From Platerodrilus igneus (taxonomy: Eukaryota > Arthropoda > Insecta > Coleoptera > Lycidae), in NCBI GenBank assembly GCA_036346225.1, contig JARFIW010000995.1, forward strand, positions 3,187,716 through 3,251,715: DNA of 64,000 nt, given 5' to 3'. This document shows, in pieces, positions 57,607-64,000 of this stretch. The notes beneath the pieces are model-generated. The model saw only the letters and a list, made by a program, of their open reading frames with translations. It was not told the DNA's origin and searched no databases. The number at the start of each line of letters is the position of its first letter. Position 1 is the first letter of the stretch. Position numbers and translations under genes: made by a program.

Positions 57607-57644
<38 letters not shown>
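57607..57644. repeat. (TA)n tract
   Basis: Pure TA run that separates the two tandem arrays. Confidence 0.96.
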
Positions 57645-57645
<1 letters not shown>

Positions 57646-57736
57646 TGTGTAGGTTAAAGGTCAACGTGTGTAAATAGCCCAAGAAGGCATTTTTATAACG
57701 ACCCTGTAGATAGAAAAATAATAATTTATTTATTAC

Positions 57737-58045
57737 GCTTCAAATCAATAATTTGCATACTTTAGTATAAGACAAGGCAGACGATTACATGCAGAAAATT
57801 TTAGTGTTAAATGACATATTTTTATGTAACCTCAAAGTATTAATTTGTATACATTAATTTAATGCAAAGACAAGTAGGAACGATGACAAGGTTGACTATT
57901 GCATACAACCATGTATAATACTAAAGCTTCGCGGTAAGTTAAAATCAATAATTTGTATACATTAACGTAAGACAAGGTTGACTATTGCAGGCAAACATGT
58001 GTAATATTAAAGGTTCGTGGTATATAAAAATCAATAATTGATGTA
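57737..58045. repeat. Second tandem array, about three units of 100 bases
   Basis: AATCAATAATTTGTATACAT, GACAAGGTTGACTATTGCA and CATGTRTAATA-TAAAG-TTCG recur near 57745, 57840 and 57950, with a partial fourth start at 58030. Confidence 0.8.
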
Positions 58046-59879
58046 ACGGATATTTGTTTAGTATCGTAAACTAAAAACTGCTTTAATTTAATTTGTAGAA
58101 ACCTTCAAAATAACAACAGAACGGTCGATGAGTTCAGGGAGTGAAAGCTGCAAGTAAATAAATATTTCTTTGAAAGCTAGAAGACGATACTATAACATTT
58201 CAAAGTATTGTACAACGGAAAGGCCAGGTTAACGTACAGTATGTTATTTTTGAAGCAAAAATGAATAATTTTAAGAAACAGAGAAAAGTTAGAAGACAAC
58301 TAAGGGAGATAAAAAGGCAATCAGTTTTCAAGCGCGTGACAGACGAGTATATTTTAAAAAACAAATGGGTGAAACAAAGATGCAAGATGTTTGTCGACGA
58401 TATTGATTTTCAAGGCGCACATTTAGCGAGTGAACCGTAACCGTAAACAGCAGGGCAATAATGGAGCTCGATGAAAGCAGGGAAATCCGAGTGAGACAGA
58501 AAATAGTGGTTATGAACGCATGACTGCAAGAAGAATAGAGACGCGGTCACTATGGACGTATTTTGGAGGTTATTAGAGTAAATTAAGAGGAATGATTTTC
58601 TGGGTACTCGTCAACGATTGCAACTGCTAGACAGTTTTTCGTGGTAAAGCCGTGGTGGAACGAGAGAAATTCTGAGTTTTAAAAGTTTGTTGTATTTTGA
58701 GTGGAGGAATTTGGAGAATTGTTTGTGGCGGGTGCGATAGTTCAGCGAAGACCGTGGAAATACGTGACTAGAGAAGGGGTTTGAAGATTATAAAAGCACT
58801 TGCCAGGGGTGGAGGAGCTCTCTTAATTTTCTGATTCGTTTCGAGTACACTACGTAGCATCGAGAAGACGTCTTAATTTAAAATTAAAAGCCGCGACATA
58901 GTGCAGCTCGCCGTATATTTTTACAAGTGTTATATATGCACGAGTTGGTGCTAACAAGTTAAACGGGCTAAAAATAAATAATTATAAATAATTGTACAAG
59001 TAAAACAGGATGCTACTGAGGTAACCGAACCAAGTATTTCTTGAACGAGAGTGCTGGTGACACGTTAAATTGAGACGGAGGCAAAATTTGGAGAAATTGG
59101 AGGAAATTCAAGAACGTGAGTTTGGTGGAGGTCATCTAAGGAGATGGTGCGTCCGAACACACACTAGGTAACGAATTTTGTTTTATTGTTGAACTGTGGT
59201 GCCGGCATTGTGTTATAAAACTATGTGTGATTAGAATTATGTGGTAAAAGTTTTATGAACTAAAGATTAATTTGATTACCGTATATAAAAGACAATTTTC
59301 TATTATTATTAGAGTGGGTAAAAACAGGAAAAATAAATTTTGATGTAAAGAGTAAACGGGTCTTTAGAGTAATTTGATCATGCAATATTTTATGCATACC
59401 AGGGAAAAAGGTTTATACTGAGCTCAGCATAGACCAAGTAAAGGTGAATTTAGGGTTTCACGATAGGCCCATCTACTTTGAAATAAAAATGTTGAAGTGT
59501 AATAACTCACAAACGATTTAGATTGAAGAAAAAGGTGAAACGTTTTATTGTAAATATAACAATGTAAGTATTGAGATTGTCTAAATAATCATTTATGTCA
59601 TACGAATAAAAGGATGTATGTTTGTTCAAGGATTTTATTTCATTTTTGTATTTTGTCGTGTGTAATATAAAGGTGTTGAAAGAATGTGTAGTTGGGGTAA
59701 GTATATCATAGGAGGTAGTGTACAAAGCTAGCCGAGAACGATCAAATTGAGAAAGCAGTTGGAAGCAATTTGGTGGAGTTGGATTGAAGTCCAGACATGT
59801 TTGTAGAAATATTGGGGCACGATTTTTAGGGCTTTCTTCCAGAGATAATCATACAGAAATAATGGCTCCCAACGGTAGG
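58046..59879. other. Non-coding DNA with a possible core promoter
   Basis: No open frame of note. A TATA-like GATTATAAAAGCACTTGCCA at about 58786 is followed by mixed-composition DNA unlike the surrounding AT-rich sequence, and by donor-like sites (GAACGTGAGT near 59113; ATGGCTCCCAACG then GTAGGT near 59874). This could be a 5' exon of a host gene or the LTR of an unrecognised element; neither is established. Confidence 0.25.
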
Positions 59880-61020
59880 TGCATTATTTCTATCATTTGC
59901 ACGTCTATGGCAATGGGAATCATAGATCTCTTTACGCTGATTATGTTCTCCAAACACGTGTGATGTAGCATTTTGCATGTTTTCAATAACCGCTGTTAAT
60001 AGTTTTATTGACGAAATATTTTCCTTGGTTCTATATTGAAGAGCTATTTAATTACAGTTACAACTCAAAAGAACTTGGCGAATATTTGATTTCTTAATGG
60101 TAACCAGCAAAGCTTTTCAAATGCATTTTTTCTTCGTTTTAAATTCTCTAAGATATTTTGAAAAATTCCGTAGCAAATGATTTCCACACTCAATTCTTCG
60201 AACCATACATGCACCATATGGGCGAGCTTCTAATATTTTTTTCGAAATACTGCTACCTGCATCTCCAATCGATCGCATATATTTAGCACCATGCATTTTT
60301 ATGCTTCTTTAAAAACCTTCTACAATCATGTTTTATTCTATGGTAGTTGAGAAGCGAATGAAATTTTTGGAAACTTCGATGGTCAACAGGTGCGATGTTC
60401 TTGTTCTTAGCACGAGCACAATTGTAGCAGTATTTGTTTCTCACAGCCAAAAATAGTATTCCGTAAGTCCGGTTCCCAAATATACATGCCTGAAATTTAT
60501 GAAAGGTCATTGATTTTTTTATGAAAAATTAGTACTAGTTACTGCTCCCGAAAACGCTCTATAATTAATATTATAAGAGCGCTCGAACCTAGCACCATCT
60601 GCAATTACGGTTATTGCAATAATGCCATCTGGATCAACTTCCCCATCCAGTCTAGCTATTTGTGCTTCCTCTTTATTATTCTGTTCAATTTGTTTTCAAG
60701 CAGAAGCATAAATTACCATAAGCTACGAATGAAGCATTTAACGCGGGCATACGTCATTGGCTGTTGAATATCAAATTCCCGAAAAAATAGTACCCAAAGT
60801 AGCCGCAGTGTTCACATTTAACTCTGTACCTTCCCCGTGGTCTGTAAATAGGCCCATCAGAATATTGTAGACTTTACATTTTAAAGCCCAAAAATATTCT
60901 CATCAGTATCTACCGCATCTCTTATGTTGCAACCGCAGTTTCGATTATTTTTGGAGCTGTGAAAAGTAATCTAGCGCAACCAAACGCCTATTTTTTAGAT
61001 GAAAAACTGAGGGAAACTTA
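59880..61020 (-). pseudogene. Mutator-like (MULE) transposase relic, catalytic region
   Basis: On the minus strand several shifted blocks follow the order of the insect Mutator-like transposase domain: DPDGIIAITVIADGARFERS with YRAFSG (about 60560-60660), YGILFLAVRNKYCYNCARAK and NIAPVDHRSFQKF (60283-60510), and then MHGAKYMRSIGDAGSSISKK followed by RRIECGNHLLRNF (60170-60300). The usual D-G-x-W-x-K-R-S-Y and I-G-D-G-D-S-S blocks are recognisable, though here D-G-A and G-D-A-G-S-S. Several stops and shifts make it non-functional. Confidence 0.78.
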
Positions 61021-61099
61021 CACAGCACATAATAATCATTAATGGACTTTCTAAAATACATATTTAATTATTACTATCACATTAGAAGGAATATGCTTA

Positions 61100-62035
61100 C
61101 ACGTCATTACTTATGTCATTCATTTCCAGCTGGTTTTCTTTTGAATGAGAATTGATTTTTGCTTTATCGCAGGTAGCAACTAAGTCGAAGGCCGTTATAT
61201 TGTTTGATAACAATTTAGTGTCACCGTGCTCTGCCAGTTTGCGCTTCAACCTAAAAAATAATGGAAGCTTGTATTTAACGCATCTAAACGTTCCATCCCT
61301 TTAAGAGAACTTTTAAAGTTGTCATAATAATTAGTATAAATCATAATCACAAAACATAAATGACACAGTATGCAACTTTAACTTGCCCTTCGACAATCAA
61401 TTATTATGCTAAGTTGCAAAACCTTTTTGTTATTATCAGTAATAGTAATTAAGATATAGAGCCTGATCAATTTAAGCGGCATCACATTGAAAATACAACC
61501 ATATAACACAGTTGATCATTTTAGGACGACTTGGATAACAAATTATTATCAATAGAATAATGCAAAACAACGAATAAGTAGATGGTACTTAAATTTAGAG
61601 AAATATGTTACGGGTAAAATGATTGTGAAGTTACGAAATTTTGATTTGTTCTGAAGGAATGAAGACCCCCCAACAATATAAAAGTGCATCGGTTAACTGG
61701 AGTGGGTCAGAGTAAGTTCCTATGGAGAAATGAAAAAATAAAATAAAAAAAAATTTAAAATAAAAATAATAAACGAATGATATTAAGAAACAAAATAACT
61801 GAAATGCAAAAATACTATCTTACATATTAACACTTACCCTGAAAGGTTTTTTTCTGTCAAAATCGATAGGCGCCAAACCGTCGGTCACAACAATTCTCTT
61901 CATATTATTTTTACACGTAAGACTGTTATTCGAAGTAAATCCTCTTTGCTTTGGTTTCTTAACTTTCGTCACTTTATATACTAACTTACTCGAAATTACC
62001 TTCAAAACTGTTATTAATTCTGTCATATTCAAAAA
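61100..62035 (-). pseudogene. Putative upstream exons of the MULE gene
   Basis: A 70-codon frame (62032-61820) ends in a good splice donor on the minus strand (AAACCTTTCAGG then GTAAGTG near 61842). A second block, about 61245-61100, opens after TTTTTTAG and encodes LKRKLAEHGDTKLLSNNITA before GTGTAAG. A third acceptor-like TTTCCCTCAG lies near 61010. The pieces would precede the catalytic region in the right order. The link is inferred from position and splice sites, not from protein similarity. Confidence 0.35.
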
Positions 62036-62855
62036 AATTCTTCGAAGTGGAATACCTCTTCCAAATAAGATTCTGTTAGTGCGGTAGCTGGATATCGTTT
62101 GCTATTAGCTGACTTTACCCAGTCCCTAAATGAATTCAAACAAAAACTCAACTTAAAGTTAAACTCTATTAACATAAAATAATATCAATAAAATTACAAG
62201 TTTACTTTCCTAAAAACAATTCTTAACCTCACATCTGGCTAGGTATTGGTAAAAGAAAGTGTTCTAAAAAGACTTTAAATCTAAGCCATTAACAAAATAT
62301 TCATCACTCCGCATTTTTCCTGTTTCTAATATTCTGGCAAATGACATATGTAAATCTCAATTTGTGGAAATGTCTTTAATAACAACATTAAAAACAGCTG
62401 AATACCAGCTATCCATAATCTATTCCTTGTCTCTTACAGAATACTTTAATATTAACACCTACATGTTCCTTAATATTTTAAACTAATAACATTAATCCTA
62501 AATTTAATACCACTCGTTCCGGCGGTAAATCCTTAAGCAATGAAAAATAATCACTTTTATGTTCAATTAATGTCCTACGTCATAAAATACCAACCATGTT
62601 TACGTCCAAAACTTGCATATAAATTATGAATAAGCATAAACAAGCCTAAAATATTACTTCCAGTTTGATTTACCTATTATAAGGTTCTTAATACCCATTC
62701 ATAGCAACTGACTTCATTTCTTTTCCGTTGGGTACAACAAATCTAATTCCATCTACTGTAATGATATTAATTACGGTTAGCGTCTGGTTAATACAATGTA
62801 TTAAGTATAATCTGTGCCTAACACACAAGTTGTCACGCAACCGTGCATTGCAATG
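62036..62855. other. AT-rich DNA, nothing recognised
   Basis: No coding or element features supported between the MULE relic and the mariner left end. Confidence 0.4.
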
Positions 62856-62857
62856 TA

Positions 62858-64000
62858 CGAGGGCCATTTTTTTCAACCTCCGATCGCTCCATGTATACGC
62901 TACACGGGTAGCAGAAAGCGGGCATGCGCTGTAGGCGACTGCGCAGCTCTTGCACTACACACTCCGCTATTGTTGACATTCAGGCGTCAGTCGGCGTTGT
63001 GCTACAGCCACGTAAACATGTCCGCTATTATTGATGCTCCCGCCAAGTGTGAAGTGCGAAGTGTGATTCGTTTTCTACAGACTGAAGGCCATAGTGCTGC
63101 GGAAATCCATCAAAGAATGAGTCGTTTGTATGGGGAAAACTTCATGAGTGATGGTATTGTGCGTGAATGGTGTCGAAAGTTTAAAGATGGCCGTAATGAT
63201 GTGCATGATGAAGGGGGCCAAGGGTGCAAATCTGTCGTTTCGGATGACCTGGTTCAACGTGTCGACAGAATGGTTAAAGAAAACCGCAGATTCACCATTA
63301 CTGCTTTGTCTACGGAATTTCCAGAAGTTTCAAGGTCTGTTTTGTACTCTATTGTTACTGAACGGTTAGGCTACAAAAAACTTTGTGCTCGTTGGATCCC
63401 AAAAATGCTGACGGACGGCCACAAAACTCGACGAATGGCGTCAGCGTTGGAGTTCCTTGAGCATTATCATCATGAAGGATACAACTTTTTGAAATCAATT
63501 GTGACTGGGGATGAAACCGGATTCAATACGACACACCGGAAACAAAACAACAATCACACCAATGGATGCATTCAACTTCACCAAACAAACCAAAGAAATT
63601 CAAACAAACCTTCAACAACAGAAGACCATGTCTACTGTGTTTTGCGACCAACAAGGTGTGTTGCTTGTGGAGTTTATGGAGCCCTGAACTACAATCACTG
63701 CAGCTGTTTATTGTGAAACTTTACGACGGTTGCGTAAAACCATTCAGAACAAACGAAGAGGAAAGCTGACCGCTGGAGTTGTTCTGATCCACGACAATGC
63801 CCGTCCATACACTGCTGGAGCAACTCAACGGCTTCTCAAACAATTTGGATGGGACATTTTCGATCATCCGCCATACAGTCCTGACTTAGCACCAAGCGAT
63901 TTTTATCTTTTTCCTGACCTGAAGACGTGGCTTGGTGGGAAGCGCTTTCAAACCAATGAGGACATTCAAACCAACGTCAAGGACTATTTGAATTTATTGG
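62858..64000 (+). mobile_element. mariner transposon, right end outside window
   Basis: The left end CGAGGGCCATTTTTTTCAAC directly follows a TA dinucleotide (62856-62857), the mariner target. About 160 bases of untranslated leader precede the transposase. The sequence up to the window end remains transposase, so the right inverted repeat is not visible. It is markedly less AT-rich than the surroundings, as expected of a fairly recent arrival. Confidence 0.9.
63018..64000 (+). pseudogene. mariner transposase, disrupted
   Basis: The start ATG at 63018 (MSAIIDAPAKCEVRSVIRFL) is preferred over the longer frame from 62814, which lies across the inverted repeat. Helix-turn-helix DNA-binding segments occupy about residues 10-110, and the linker LCARWIPKMLTDGHK corresponds to the W-V-P-x-x-L motif. 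The DD34D triad is readable across frames: VTGDET, VLIHDNARP and YSPDLAPSDFYLF. The frame is lost right after GDET through a one-base deletion near 63518; further on there is a premature stop near 63684 in the continuing frame. The frame is open again to the window end. It cannot yield full-length enzyme. Confidence 0.92.

Noticed and set aside
1..64000. CRISPR arrays, operons, phage or plasmid features
   Set aside because: Repeats are not of CRISPR form, and gene structure is that of an intron-bearing animal genome.

Overview
The window looks like AT-rich, intron-dominated animal DNA, most likely from an insect. The evidence is three well-formed exons of a calcitonin/DH31-type class B receptor, tRNA-Lys-primed Gypsy elements, and mariner, hAT, Mutator-like and Penelope-like relics. 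There are no prokaryotic operons, Shine-Dalgarno sites or CRISPR arrays. Almost every long reading frame belongs to a mobile element. The only host gene I can support is the receptor on the + strand, and it is visible only as short spliced exons: 15044-15113, 15170-15402 and 24680-24771, with matching splice phases. Its third intron runs past 39 kb to the window end without a recognisable fourth exon.

Layout. 1-1086: end of a Gypsy-type element (minus) with a triplicated primer-binding site. 2951-5690: heavily decayed Gypsy relic (plus). 5922-13714: nearly intact Gypsy element (minus) with 1.46-kb LTRs, a 4-bp AGTA target duplication, PPT and PBS, but several frame breaks. 15030-15402: receptor exons 1-2. 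16271-16610: Env-like tail with PPT and LTR edge. 16680-20205: hAT element with TIRs and an 8-bp target duplication, itself carrying an inserted stretch. 20290-21895: LTR-like piece, non-LTR retrotransposon 3' ends and a 93-bp minisatellite. 22215-22524: tRNA-derived SINE (minus). 24680-24771: receptor exon 3.

25591-50345 is a 25-kb array of one Gypsy-type family whose copies all abut (TA)n tracts in alternating orientation: solo LTR (minus), copy A (plus), a Penelope fragment, copy B (minus), copy C (plus). All copies keep gag and protease but lack most of reverse transcriptase and all of RNase H and integrase, so they are non-autonomous. Variants in the paired LTRs of copies A and C show that these two arose by segmental duplication rather than by separate insertions.

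51392-53030: internally deleted Gypsy element (minus). 56790-58045: two degenerate tandem-repeat arrays. 59880-62035: Mutator-like transposase relic (minus) with possible introns. 62858-64000: mariner (plus), running off the window.

The main unexpected pattern is that three different Gypsy lineages here carry tandem copies of the unit [LTR end + tRNA-Lys-type primer-binding site]. In one lineage the older site has become part of the LTR.
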